DNA of 64,000 bases from Paludisphaera borealis (lineage in GTDB: Bacteria > Planctomycetota > Planctomycetia > Isosphaerales > Isosphaeraceae): NCBI RefSeq assembly GCF_001956985.1, contig NZ_CP019082.1, forward strand, positions 6,200,001 to 6,264,000. Reading direction: 5' to 3'. The stretch's first letter is position 1, and the number at the start of each line of letters is the position of its first letter. The notes beneath the pieces were generated by a model, which was given only the letters and a program-made list of their open reading frames with translations, searched no databases and was not told where the DNA came from. Shown piece by piece: positions 53,548 to 62,272 of the stretch. Made by a program: the position numbers and the translations under genes.

Positions 53548-54876
53548 ATGTCGCGCACGTCTCCTCCGATCGTCTGCGCCGGTCCCTCCCGGAGATCGAT
53601 CCTGAGGGCCGGAGTTCTCGGCTTCCTCGGCCTGGGAATGGACGACCTGTTACGGCTTCGCAGCCTGGGGGCGTCGCCGTCGCTGCCGCCGACCAAGGCC
53701 AGGAACTGCATCTTGATCTGGCTGGCCGGCGGCGCGTCGCACATCGACACGTTCGACCCCAAGCCGGACGCTCCGGCCGACGTCCGCGGCGAATTCAAGC
53801 CGATCGCGACCTCGGTCCCCGGCCTCCAGCTCAGCGAGGTCTTGCCGAATCTCGCGAAGATCATGGACCGCGCGACCCTGATCCGGAGCATGACCTCGCC
53901 CGAGGCCGACCACGATCGGGCCTCGCACCACCTGCTCACCGGCTACCGGCCGATGCCCGCGCAGGTGTTCCCCAGTTACGGCAGCGTGGTCTCGAAATGG
54001 CGTGAAGCCCATCGTGGGATGCTCCCGCCGTACGTGGCGATCCCCGATCCTCCGGCCTTCTCGTCGAGCGGCTACCTGACGCCGGCCTACGACCCGTTCG
54101 CGGTCTCTGGCGATCCCAACCAGGAGGGTTTCCGGGTCAGCAACCTGTCTCCCCCCGACCGCTTGACTCTCGAACGGCTGCTGCGGCGGCGGGCGATGGT
54201 CAAGAGCCTCGACGAGTTCGCCCGCGACGTTCCGCCGACCCCGTTGACCAACAGCCGCGACCAGTTCGCCGACCAGGCGTATTCCTTGATGACTTCGAGC
54301 GCCGCGCAGGCCGCGTTCCGGATCGCCGACGAGTCGCCGGCCGTCCGCGAGAAGTACGGCCGCAACCCGTTCGGCCAATCGTGCCTGCTCGCCCGGAGGC
54401 TGATCGAGGCCGGGGTCTCGTTCGTCACGGTCAATGACCGGGGCGCGGGGCCGCTGGGCTGGGACACTCATGCTCAGAACTTTCCGACGATCAAGAACAC
54501 ACTCGCGCCGCCGCTCGATCTGGGGCTTTCCGCGCTCATCTCCGACCTGGCCGACCGCCGGCTGCTCGACGAGACCTTGGTCGTCATGATGGGTGAGTTC
54601 GGCCGGACGCCCAAGATCAACCCGAACGCTGGCCGCGACCACCACGGCCGCGCTAACAGCGTGCTCCTGGCCGGGGCGGGGCTCCCCGGCGGCCTCGTCC
54701 TGGGGAAGACCGACGAGCGCGGCGACAACCCCGCCGAACGGCCGATCACCCCGGCGGACCTGGCCTCGGTCCTTTATCAGAAGCTCGGCATCAACCCCGA
54801 GCACACCTACGACTCGCCCGACGGCCGCCCGCTTCGCCTCGTCGACCGCGCCCAGCCCCCCAAGGAACTCCTCTGA
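53548..54876 (+). CDS. DUF1501 family exported protein
   Basis: A 442-residue DUF1501 protein with a twin-arginine signal (PSRRSILRAGVLGFLGLGM). Family motifs: LIWLAGGASHIDTFDPKPDAP, SMTSPEADHDRASHHLLTGYRP, GWDTHAQNFPTIKN, VVMMGEFGRTPKI and GRDHHGRANSVLLAGAG. The ATG at 53548 has GGGAGG 8 bases upstream. Third DUF1501 paralogue in the window; it shares the DUF1549 gene upstream. Confidence 0.93.
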   Translation: MSRTSPPIVCAGPSRRSILRAGVLGFLGLGMDDLLRLRSLGASPSLPPTKARNCILIWLAGGASHIDTFDPKPDAPADVRGEFKPIATSVPGLQLSEVLPNLAKIMDRATLIRSMTSPEADHDRASHHLLTGYRPMPAQVFPSYGSVVSKWREAHRGMLPPYVAIPDPPAFSSSGYLTPAYDPFAVSGDPNQEGFRVSNLSPPDRLTLERLLRRRAMVKSLDEFARDVPPTPLTNSRDQFADQAYSLMTSSAAQAAFRIADESPAVREKYGRNPFGQSCLLARRLIEAGVSFVTVNDRGAGPLGWDTHAQNFPTIKNTLAPPLDLGLSALISDLADRRLLDETLVVMMGEFGRTPKINPNAGRDHHGRANSVLLAGAGLPGGLVLGKTDERGDNPAERPITPADLASVLYQKLGINPEHTYDSPDGRPLRLVDRAQPPKELL

Positions 54877-54932
54877 GAATGAGAACGATCGCCCCTCTCT
54901 CTCGGCGAGACGGGAGGGGCGACCTCCAGGCG

Positions 54933-55382
54933 TCAAGCGGCCTTGGCGCAACACGCGCGACAGGCTTGCTCGCACGCGCGGCAGGCCTCGGCGCATTTCT
55001 TCATGACTTCGTCCTGGCCTTTCTCGCAGGCCGCAGCGCAGTCGCGGCAGGCGTCGGCGCAGGCCTGGTGCGCGTACATCGCCAGCGGACTGTGACGCGC
55101 CATCAGGGTCGCGGCCTGGACGCAGAACGACTGGCAGTCGTTCGTCATTTCGAGGGCTTTCGCGTGCATCTCGCGATTCTCGGAGCCCTCCTTCTTGAGC
55201 TGTTCAAGGCAGTGGTGGGCCGTCGCGTTGCAGACGAGGGCGCACTTGCCCATTTTCTCTAGGTGCTCGTGACGGGCCTGCTTCTCCTCGTCCGAGTCCC
55301 CCGGCGCCCCCTTGGCCGAGCCGCTCATCAGGAGGCCCGCCGCCCCGACGCCCAGCATGCCCAAAAGTTCACGACGTTCCAT
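54933..55382 (-). CDS. Copper-storage-like four-helix bundle, Tat-exported
   Basis: A 149-residue Cys-rich protein, with a twin-arginine-type signal (ERRELLGMLGVGAAGLL) followed by a helical bundle carrying 15 cysteines: KCALVC, HHC, NDCQSFC, QACADACRDCAAAC, KKCAEACRACEQACRACC. This matches the Csp1 family, whose cysteines line the inside of a four-helix bundle and bind many Cu(I) ions. Export suggests a periplasmic store or buffer. It is convergent with the DUF1501 gene and next to nothing obviously copper-related. Confidence 0.88.
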   Translation of the reverse strand: MERRELLGMLGVGAAGLLMSGSAKGAPGDSDEEKQARHEHLEKMGKCALVCNATAHHCLEQLKKEGSENREMHAKALEMTNDCQSFCVQAATLMARHSPLAMYAHQACADACRDCAAACEKGQDEVMKKCAEACRACEQACRACCAKAA

Positions 55383-55787
55383 GAGTCTTCTCCTCAATGT
55401 GATGTCGAAGCTCAGATGGCCGCACGATCTCAACGCGCCGCACGCGGCGCGGCCGGTGTCTGGGTCTGTCTAGGAAGGTTCCTACCCAGCGGCATGCAAG
55501 GAACTGCCTGGGCTGGCGCGACGTCGCGCGGCTCTCGCCGCGGCGAAACCGAGGCGCCGGGGTTCTTTCCCGACTTCCCGACCGGCGGACGCGATCGTCC
55601 GCCTCGGTGGAAAGGCAAATGGAAGGCCAAGCGATTTCAGCCCCGGGGGCGGGCGGGTTCGCGGCCGTCGCTGAAGGAAGTCGTTGCTCCACCCGTCGGC
55701 GGGGTGTCATGATGGTGCGAGGAGACGCAGGCGTCTCCCCCGGTTCTTCTCCGACCCCCCTCCCGTCGCGCCTCGAGAGCCACCGTC
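55383..55787. other. Intergenic region between Csp-like and dehydratase genes
   Basis: About 405 bases between divergent genes. It should contain both promoters; no additional gene is supported. The 55690-55785 part is rich in CCTCC/GGAGG-like runs and gives only shadow frames. Confidence 0.5.
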
Positions 55788-57779
55788 ATGCCGATTGAAG
55801 GATCTTCCCAAGTACGGAACTGGACAAGCCTTGTCGATTCAGCCGAGATCGACTGGAACGACGTCAAGACCTGCGCCGAGGGGCCGCAGGGGACGTTGCC
55901 GCTGACGGACGAGATGCTTCGGCAGTGGCCTTCCGGGGACCTCTTCGGCCTCAGTCAGAACGCCGGCATGGGCTGGGAGGCCGCCAATGTGGCTCGCGAC
56001 CCGTATTTGATCCTGAGCACCCAGGGGGGGCTGCGAGCCCCCGACGGGTCGCCGATCGCCCTGGGGTATCACACCGGGCACTGGGAGATCGGGCTGCTGG
56101 TCAAGGAGGCCGCCGAGGAGCTGAAACGGCTCGACGCGGTCCCGTTCGCTGGGATGGTCTCCGACCCTTGCGACGGCCGGACGCAGGGGACGACGGGCAT
56201 GATGGACAGCCTGCCGTACCGCAACGACGCCGCAATCGTCTTCCGCCGCCTGATCCGCTCGCTGCCGCTCCGGAAGGGCGTGCTGGGCGTCGCCACCTGC
56301 GATAAAGGCTTGCCGGCCATGATGATGGCGCTCGCCGGCGCGACCCAACTCCCGGCCGTCCTGGTCCCCGGCGGCGTGACCCTTCCCCCCCGCGACGGCG
56401 AGGACGCCGGCAAGATCCAGACCATCGGCGCGCGCTACGCGCACGGCGAACTGAGCCTCGAAGAGGCCGCATCGCTCGGCTGCCGCGCCTGCGCCAGCCC
56501 CGGCGGCGGCTGCCAGTTCCTCGGGACCGCCGCGACGGCCCAGGTGGTCGCCGAGGCACTCGGGATGACCCTCCCCCACGCCGCGCTCATCCCGTCGGGG
56601 CAGGCGATCTGGACCGACCTGGCCCGGCGGTCGGCCCGGGCGCTCGTGAACCTGGCGAAGAGCGGCCTAACGACCAAGTCGATCCTCACCGACGCCGCCA
56701 TCCGCAACGCCATGATCGTCCACGCGGCGTTCGGCGGCTCGACGAACCTGTTGCTGCACATCCCGGCCGTCGCCCACGCCGCCGGCCTGCGACGGCCGGA
56801 CGTCCACGACTGGCATGAGGTCAACGTCAAGGTCCCCCGGCTGGTCAGCGTCCTCCCCAACGGCCCCCATTACCACCCGACCGTCCGGGCCTACCTGGCG
56901 GGCGGCGTTCCCGAGGTCATGCTCCACCTTCGCGGCCTGAACCTGCTCGACGAGAACGTGACGACCGCGACGGGGGCGTCGCTGGGCCGGATGCTCGACT
57001 GGTGGGAATCCAGCGAGCGCCGCAAGCGGTCCCGCGAGCGGCTGTTCCAGGAGGACGGCGTCGATCCCGACGACGTGATCATGAGCCCCGAGCGGGCCGC
57101 CGAGAAGGGGCTCACCAGCACCGTGACCTTCCCGGGGGGCAACCTCGCGCCGCAAGGGTCGGTCATCAAGAGCACGGCCATCGACCCGTCGGTGGTCGAC
57201 CCCGACGGCGTCTACCGCAAGACCGGCCCGGCCCGGGTCTTCACCCGCGAGCTGGACGCCATCGCGGCGATCAAGGGGCAGGGGCCCGACCCGATCAAGC
57301 CCGGCGACATCGTGGTCTTGATGGGACGCGGGCCCATGGGCGCGGGAATGGAAGAGATCTACCAGATCACGGCGGCCTTGCGGCACCTCTCGTTCGGCAA
57401 GCAGGTCGCCGTGTTGACCGACGCCCGGTTCTCCGGGGTTTCCACCGGGGCCTGCGTCGGCCACATCAGCCCGGAAGCCCTGGCCGGCGGGCCGATCGGC
57501 AAGCTTCGCGACGGCGACCTGATCCGGATCGTCGTCGACCGCCTGAAGCTCGAAGGCTCGATCGACCTGGTCGGAGCGGACGGCCTCGATGTGGGCGAGG
57601 CGGAAGGCTCGCGCATCCTCGACGGCCGCGCCACCCACCCGACGCTCTCGCCCGACCCCGACCTGCCCGACGACACCCGCCTCTGGGCGGCCCTCCAGGC
57701 CGTCGGCGGCGGCACATGGGGCGGCTGCGTCTACGACGTGGACGGTATCATCGAGGCGCTTCGGACCGGGTCGAATTAA
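55788..57779 (+). CDS. YjhG/YagF-type sugar-acid dehydratase (IlvD/Edd family)
   Basis: A 663-residue dehydratase of the IlvD/Edd superfamily, by length and N-terminal layout ([30 protein letters not shown]) closest to the D-xylonate dehydratases YjhG/YagF. Iron-sulfur ligand motifs are [22 protein letters not shown] and [17 protein letters not shown]. Also seen are the C-terminal [20 protein letters not shown] and the RRS-like [12 protein letters not shown]. It would convert a sugar acid (xylonate or similar) to a 2-keto-3-deoxy acid. Convergent with myo-inositol oxygenase; both may belong to sugar-acid catabolism. Confidence 0.88.
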   Translation: MPIEGSSQVRNWTSLVDSAEIDWNDVKTCAEGPQGTLPLTDEMLRQWPSGDLFGLSQNAGMGWEAANVARDPYLILSTQGGLRAPDGSPIALGYHTGHWEIGLLVKEAAEELKRLDAVPFAGMVSDPCDGRTQGTTGMMDSLPYRNDAAIVFRRLIRSLPLRKGVLGVATCDKGLPAMMMALAGATQLPAVLVPGGVTLPPRDGEDAGKIQTIGARYAHGELSLEEAASLGCRACASPGGGCQFLGTAATAQVVAEALGMTLPHAALIPSGQAIWTDLARRSARALVNLAKSGLTTKSILTDAAIRNAMIVHAAFGGSTNLLLHIPAVAHAAGLRRPDVHDWHEVNVKVPRLVSVLPNGPHYHPTVRAYLAGGVPEVMLHLRGLNLLDENVTTATGASLGRMLDWWESSERRKRSRERLFQEDGVDPDDVIMSPERAAEKGLTSTVTFPGGNLAPQGSVIKSTAIDPSVVDPDGVYRKTGPARVFTRELDAIAAIKGQGPDPIKPGDIVVLMGRGPMGAGMEEIYQITAALRHLSFGKQVAVLTDARFSGVSTGACVGHISPEALAGGPIGKLRDGDLIRIVVDRLKLEGSIDLVGADGLDVGEAEGSRILDGRATHPTLSPDPDLPDDTRLWAALQAVGGGTWGGCVYDVDGIIEALRTGSN

Positions 57780-57804
57780 GGCCATTCGATCGATCGAGTC
57801 AAAC

Positions 57805-57863
57805 GGAAACACTTGGGGCGTAACGAGTTTCGCCACAGGGACCGTTCTCCCCCAAGTGTTTCC
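57805..57863. terminator. Bidirectional hairpin between dehydratase and MIOX genes
   Basis: GGAAACACTTGGGG (57805-57818) and its exact complement (57850-57863) form a 14-bp stem with a 31-base loop, placed between the two convergent stop codons (57779 and 57887). No long T-tract follows, but its position makes it a shared terminator. Confidence 0.6.
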
Positions 57864-57886
57864 TTCACGAGTCGTCTCCAGCTGGC

Positions 57887-58753
57887 CTACCAGTCGATCT
57901 GGGCCGGGAAATACTCGGCGATGAGCTCCTGGTAGAACGGCTTGAGCTTGGCGACGTCGGGGGGGGCCTCGCCCTTGGAGTAGAGGTCGTAGGGGTTGAA
58001 CTTGCGGACCCAGGCCAGTTTGCGCTGATCGTCCTCGCTCATCAGCTCGGCGTAGGCCCCCTCGCGGTGGGCCGGGTAGAACGAGTGGTAGCGGATCATC
58101 GCGAGCGCTTCGTCGGGGAGGTAGTCCTTCACGACGTGGTAGAGGTACTCGTCGTGGCCCCACGACATGTGGACCTTGTCGAGCCCGCAGTTGGGTTCGT
58201 AGACGCCCGTGGGGGTCTGGTACTCAGGATTCTTCGAGTCGGGATTGGCGTCAAAGTAGTCGTGGAAGACGATCTTGTCGGAGTAGCGGCAGCCGACGGG
58301 GAAGGTGTCGCCGACGACGGCCCACTGGGGCTCTCCCCAGAGGCAGAGGATCTTGCCGAGGTCGTGGATCAGGCCGGTCAGGATGAACCATCGGGGATGA
58401 CCGTCGGCCCGGACAGCCTCGGCGGTCTGCATCAGGTGCTCGATCTGCGTCAGCTCGGTGTCCGGGTCGCTGTCGTCGACCAGGGTGTTGAGGAACTCCA
58501 TCGCCTCCCAGATTCCCATCTTGCGCCGCGACTTGCCGAGGAACTCGTCCTCCTTGGCTCGGACGAACTCGAACGTCTGGTGCGTGTGGTTGAGGCGGTA
58601 GAACTCCCGAACGCCGGGCCGGACGTTGTCGCCGTAATCGCGGAACGCGTCGGCCTTCTCCGGTTCGGGGTAGCGTTCGAGCAGGAAGTCCTCCCACTCG
58701 TCCAGATCGGCCAGGGGGTTGGTCTCGGACGGCTTCCGAGGTTGTCCCGACAT
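57887..58753 (-). CDS. myo-Inositol oxygenase
   Basis: A 288-residue MIOX, oxygenating myo-inositol to D-glucuronate at a di-iron site. Motifs: FRDYGDNVRPGVREFYRLNHTHQTFEFVRAKE, ILTGLIHDLGKIL (HD pair), VVGDTFPVGC, VHMSWGHDEYLYHVVKDYLP, MIRYHSFYPAHREGAY. Similar length to eukaryotic MIOX (about 285). The enzyme occurs in scattered bacteria; horizontal exchange is plausible but not shown by the sequence. Cytoplasmic. Confidence 0.95.
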   Translation of the reverse strand: MSGQPRKPSETNPLADLDEWEDFLLERYPEPEKADAFRDYGDNVRPGVREFYRLNHTHQTFEFVRAKEDEFLGKSRRKMGIWEAMEFLNTLVDDSDPDTELTQIEHLMQTAEAVRADGHPRWFILTGLIHDLGKILCLWGEPQWAVVGDTFPVGCRYSDKIVFHDYFDANPDSKNPEYQTPTGVYEPNCGLDKVHMSWGHDEYLYHVVKDYLPDEALAMIRYHSFYPAHREGAYAELMSEDDQRKLAWVRKFNPYDLYSKGEAPPDVAKLKPFYQELIAEYFPAQIDW

Positions 58754-59211
58754 CGGTCAATACCCTCCAAGTAACTGAGGAAAGACTTTTTAGCAAAGAA
58801 GTTATGGCGATTCCAATGACGCGGGACCGGGCCGAGAAGCCGCGAACGCGTTCAGGGCCTGGATCAAGGATCGAGCCGGACGCCCCCCTGCGAGCGCCTG
58901 AAATCCGGACGCTGGTCGAAGTTTGGAGGCCCCGAGCGCCGATGATGCTGATAGTGAGTGTCGGATCGGTTGTACGAGCGGGGGCTAAGGCGTGTCGAGT
59001 CAAGGCAAATCGGTGACGGATTCCGGAAATTCCTCACAGCCCGAGTCGCCCGCGAACGATAACTAGACCACATAGACCGGTCGCGATGATAGTGATAAGT
59101 CGCCGGAACGATCGGTCGTCTCAAGTCCAAGCGATCCCGGCGCCAGTAAGTCGGTGAGGCAGGAGCGCCTCCCGGCGTGTTCGCGCACGTTCCCAAGGAG
59201 GGGATAAGACC
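58754..59211. other. Intergenic region between MIOX and lipoprotein genes
   Basis: About 460 bases between divergent genes, presumably with both promoters. No gene, hairpin or repeat I can support. Confidence 0.5.
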
Positions 59212-59865
59212 ATGTTCCGATCCGCGCGGCACCTGAGCCCGACAACCCCGCGCTGGGTTCGCGGCCTTATGACCGGTGCCTTCTTGACGGTACTCTGCAC
59301 CACGAACTTCGGGTGCGGGCTGTCTTACGTCTTTCGCAATATCTCGCCGCTGCACCCCACCGGCTGGTCGTTCGCTTGGCCGATCTTCGCGTCGCAATCG
59401 CAGCGGCTCGAAGAAGACATCAAGCGAGAGGAACGCGATAAAATCCCGATCCTCGACCCGATCCCGACCGAGTTCGCCCCCGCGGCGTGCCTCGATCCGC
59501 CGAGCGAGGAAGAAGTCTGGAACAAGGTGCCCAAGTTCAAGCACGGTTCCCCCGTCTTCTACGAAACCCAGCGGAACAACGTCCGGTTCCTGATCGAGAA
59601 GATCGGCGAGAAGGTCGACCCCTGCAAGGTCTACCCGCTGGCCGGCCCTTGCCAGCTCGTGCATTGCCACTACAAGTGCACCGTTTACTATGACGAGCTG
59701 TACTGGGCCGACTACCCGATCCCGTTCAACCACGTCGACCACAAGGTCGAGGTCGTCTATATCGACAAGGACCACCTCCGCCGGTGCGCCGGACCGCCGG
59801 CCGTCGACGCTCCCCCGGCGCCGCTGCCGGTCAACCCGACCACCGGGGCCACGATGTCGCACTGA
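59212..59865 (+). CDS. Putative lipoprotein, conserved hypothetical
   Basis: A 217-residue exported protein. A basic N-region and the hydrophobic LMTGAFLTVLCTTNFGCGLS end in a cysteine that could be a lipidation site. The mature part has paired cysteines (VDPCKVYPLAGPCQLVHCHYKCTVYYDELYWADYPIPF), many Tyr/His, and a Pro/Ala C-terminus. AAGGAGGGG is an excellent ribosome site before the ATG. No family recognised. Confidence 0.75.
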   Translation: MFRSARHLSPTTPRWVRGLMTGAFLTVLCTTNFGCGLSYVFRNISPLHPTGWSFAWPIFASQSQRLEEDIKREERDKIPILDPIPTEFAPAACLDPPSEEEVWNKVPKFKHGSPVFYETQRNNVRFLIEKIGEKVDPCKVYPLAGPCQLVHCHYKCTVYYDELYWADYPIPFNHVDHKVEVVYIDKDHLRRCAGPPAVDAPPAPLPVNPTTGATMSH

Positions 59866-59953
59866 CGTCGAACCAGCCTCGACTCTCGAACCCACGAACC
59901 GGCGACCCCAGCGCAAGCTCGGGCCGCCGGTTCGCTTTTCCGTCCCCTCCGCG

Positions 59954-60345
59954 TTTGGGTTCGTTCGCGCCGAAATTCCCTCGCCTCCTCGCCTTCGCCC
60001 GCCCGACGCGTTTGGGTTCGTTCGCGCCGGTGTCTCGCCCTCGCCACAATCAACGACCCGCGGGGGCCCAGTGCACCGAACCTCCCGAATTTGGGTTCGT
60101 TCGCGCCCGCGTTGCAAGCCGTCCTTGATCTTTATCCTTAGATGATGCAAGGCTTTAATCCACTCGATGGCGTTTGGGTTCGTTCGCGCCGAAATTCCCC
60201 CGCTCGTCACTCGGCGTTACCTCCTCGGTCAGTTCGACACCGGAAACCAAGAGCGGCGGATTGGGTTCGTCCGCTCGTTTTTGCGATCCAATTCGACCGT
60301 CGAAGCCAAGCCGTCGCCGAGCGAAATTGGCTTCGCTCGCACGGA
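59954..60345 (+). repeat. Interspersed direct-repeat array, six copies
   Basis: Core TTTGGGTTCGTTCGCGCC starts at 59954, 60011, 60090 and 60173 (exact or almost so), with degenerate copies near 60260 (TTGGGTTCGTCCGCTCG) and 60326 (TTGGCTTCGCTCGCACG). Some are followed by GAAATTCCC. All lie in one orientation; spacing is 57-87 bases with unrelated sequence in between. Minus-strand translation gives NFGANEPKR. Confidence 0.85.
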
Positions 60346-60541
60346 AATCGGTCTGCGAGACATGCTTCGCCGCAGCGCGTTCCGAGGATCGGTGGAACTC
60401 AACCGTCGCGCGCATTCCGGTTCACCGACCGGCTGCTGCTCTGAAAATGCCCCGCGACGGCATTCCCCGATACGAACCATCATGACGCCGTGGCGACACA
60501 AAAAATGGGGGGCTTTTCGCCTGGCGTCGCGACCAGGTCCG

Positions 60542-60627
60542 GTAGGGGCGCCCCTTGTGGGTGCCCGGTTCGTTTCACGTCGACCGCTCACGCTCGGCGA
60601 TAGGGCCCCCACAAGGGGCACCCCTAC
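60542..60627. repeat. Imperfect 24-bp inverted repeat
   Basis: GTAGGGGCGCCCCTTGTGGG... (60542-60565) pairs with 60604-60627 at 22 of 24 positions around a 38-base loop. It has the same architecture as, but different sequence from, the palindrome at 15739. Confidence 0.75.
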
Positions 60628-60664
60628 GGCAAACCACAGACCGGAATTTTCAGAGCAGTCGATT

Positions 60665-60688
60665 CACTCGCTGGCGCCTCGGGCTCGT
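60665..60688 (+). repeat. Single arm of the dispersed 24-bp repeat
   Basis: CACTCGCTGGCGCCTCGG... matches the right arm at 15806-15829 at 23 of 24 bases. No second arm is found nearby. Confidence 0.7.
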
Positions 60689-61160
60689 AATCGGACTCGG
60701 CCGAACGTGCTCCCTGATTTTCATGAGGCCGGGTGTCCCGGCAGCGCCATGAGGGTTCGGCAATCTCCCTTCAGCCGACATGTCAAAGATCCGACGGGCA
60801 CAATCATCCATCATAAGTATGGATCACGACGGCCAACGGCGAACACGAGCTCCACGCCACCGCCTGGCCGATTTTTCGTGTCGTGGCGATTAGACCGACA
60901 GGATGAAATCTACCGCCGAAGCGGAACCACCCGCCGACCTGTTCACCGGCCAATCCTTTCGGATAGAACATCGGGACGGCCAGTGCCTCATCGACTCGCT
61001 TGGCCCCGACCGCAAGAACGGCCATGGCGCGTTCGATCCGAGGCGGTGATGAAAGGCGGCCCCGACGACGTGGGCGCGCGAGGATGGGACGTGCCCTTGC
61101 GTCGTCGGCCGGCGGCCAGAGTGGAGAGTCTATCGATGTCGGGGCAGGGCGGCTGAAGCT

Positions 61161-62111
61161 TCACTCCGCCGCCGCCTCCCCAAAGAACGGGAAGATGCGG
61201 AGCAGGTCGCCTTTCGAGGGGCGTCGGCCGTACTCGCAGATTTCGAAGGCTTCGACGAGCTTGACGGCTTTGCTCCGATCGGGACCGAGGAACTCGATGA
61301 GTTTGGCCCGATAGGCATCGCTCCTGACGCTGTACCGCTGCTCGACGTGCTTCCTGAACCAGGCCTTGCGGGCTTCCTTGTCCTTGGGGACTTGATCCAG
61401 GTAGTGGTCGATCCAGGGGAGCCATTCGTAGAACTGCGATTCGATCGCGTCGAGCGCCGCGAATTTCTGGTCCATGACGGAATCGATCGGCACCACGACG
61501 TCGGGCGTGAACGGGTTGGGCTTCTGGAACGAGTCGTGGACGTAGAGGAAGACCGGGTTGTCGGCGAGCGCGGGGACGTCGGGGCAGAAGCTGGGGACGG
61601 TCACCATGTAGGCGGCGTCCTGGACCAGAACGCCCGTGTAGCGGTGGTCGGGGTGGTAGTCGTTCGGCCGCGGGGCGATCACGACGTCGGCCTTCCAGTC
61701 GCGGATCAACCGGGTGACGGAGCGGCGATTCTCCAGGGTGGGCATGAGCTCGCCGTCGTGGTTGTCGAGCACCTGGGTCTCGACGCCCAGGATCGCGGCC
61801 GACTTCTTGACCTCGGCGAGCCGGCGACGCGCCAGGAAGGCGCCGGCGATCTCGTGATGGCCGATGTCGCCGTTGGTCAAGCTGACGAACTTGACCGCGT
61901 AACCGGCCTTCGCCCAGCGAGCCGCCGTGCCGCCGGCGCCCAGCTCGCAGTCGTCCGGATGGGCGCCGAAGACGATCACGCGGTACGTCTTGGCGTCGGC
62001 GTTTGCGAATTCTCCGCCAAGGGCCGACGTTCCGGCCGCTCCTGAGTACATAATGAAAGAGAGGACGGCCGACGCGACGCACAGCCAGCGACGGCGGGGC
62101 AGGGGGTTCAT
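61161..62111 (-). CDS. PIG-L family deacetylase, exported
   Basis: A 316-residue LmbE/PIG-L type N-acetylglucosamine deacetylase-like protein. A signal peptide (LPRRRWLCVASAVLSFIMYSGAAGTSALGG) is followed by the zinc motif GAHPDDCELGAGG, then VSLTNGDIGHHE, a PRPNDYHPDHRYTG segment providing a further His ligand, and DQKFAALDAIESQ. The export signal is unusual compared with cytoplasmic MshB/BshB enzymes and suggests an envelope sugar substrate; that is inference. Confidence 0.9.
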   Translation of the reverse strand: MNPLPRRRWLCVASAVLSFIMYSGAAGTSALGGEFANADAKTYRVIVFGAHPDDCELGAGGTAARWAKAGYAVKFVSLTNGDIGHHEIAGAFLARRRLAEVKKSAAILGVETQVLDNHDGELMPTLENRRSVTRLIRDWKADVVIAPRPNDYHPDHRYTGVLVQDAAYMVTVPSFCPDVPALADNPVFLYVHDSFQKPNPFTPDVVVPIDSVMDQKFAALDAIESQFYEWLPWIDHYLDQVPKDKEARKAWFRKHVEQRYSVRSDAYRAKLIEFLGPDRSKAVKLVEAFEICEYGRRPSKGDLLRIFPFFGEAAAE

Positions 62112-62272
62112 CGATGGTGCTCCTTTCGCGGATCAGGTGGAATCGAACGACGATCGGACGCGCATTGCGGGCGTCCGCCGAGCGTCCCAGCGTACCATTC
62201 CCGGCCGACGCCTCGACGGGGGTAGCGGCGAAAGCTTGTCGCGCGCGAAAACCACCTCGTACAATCACACTC

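Larger units (their letters stand above)
59866..61160. other. Repeat-rich intergenic region
   Basis: About 1.3 kb with no supported gene. It contains a six-copy direct-repeat array (59954-60345), an imperfect inverted repeat (60542-60627) and a single copy of the dispersed 24-bp repeat (60665-60688). Long open frames in several directions here come from the repeats, e.g. runs of NFGANEPKR and GFVRAE. Confidence 0.75.

Noticed and set aside
59954-60345. CRISPR array
   Set aside because: Repeats are short and variable, spacing ranges from 57 to 87 bases, no cas genes nearby.
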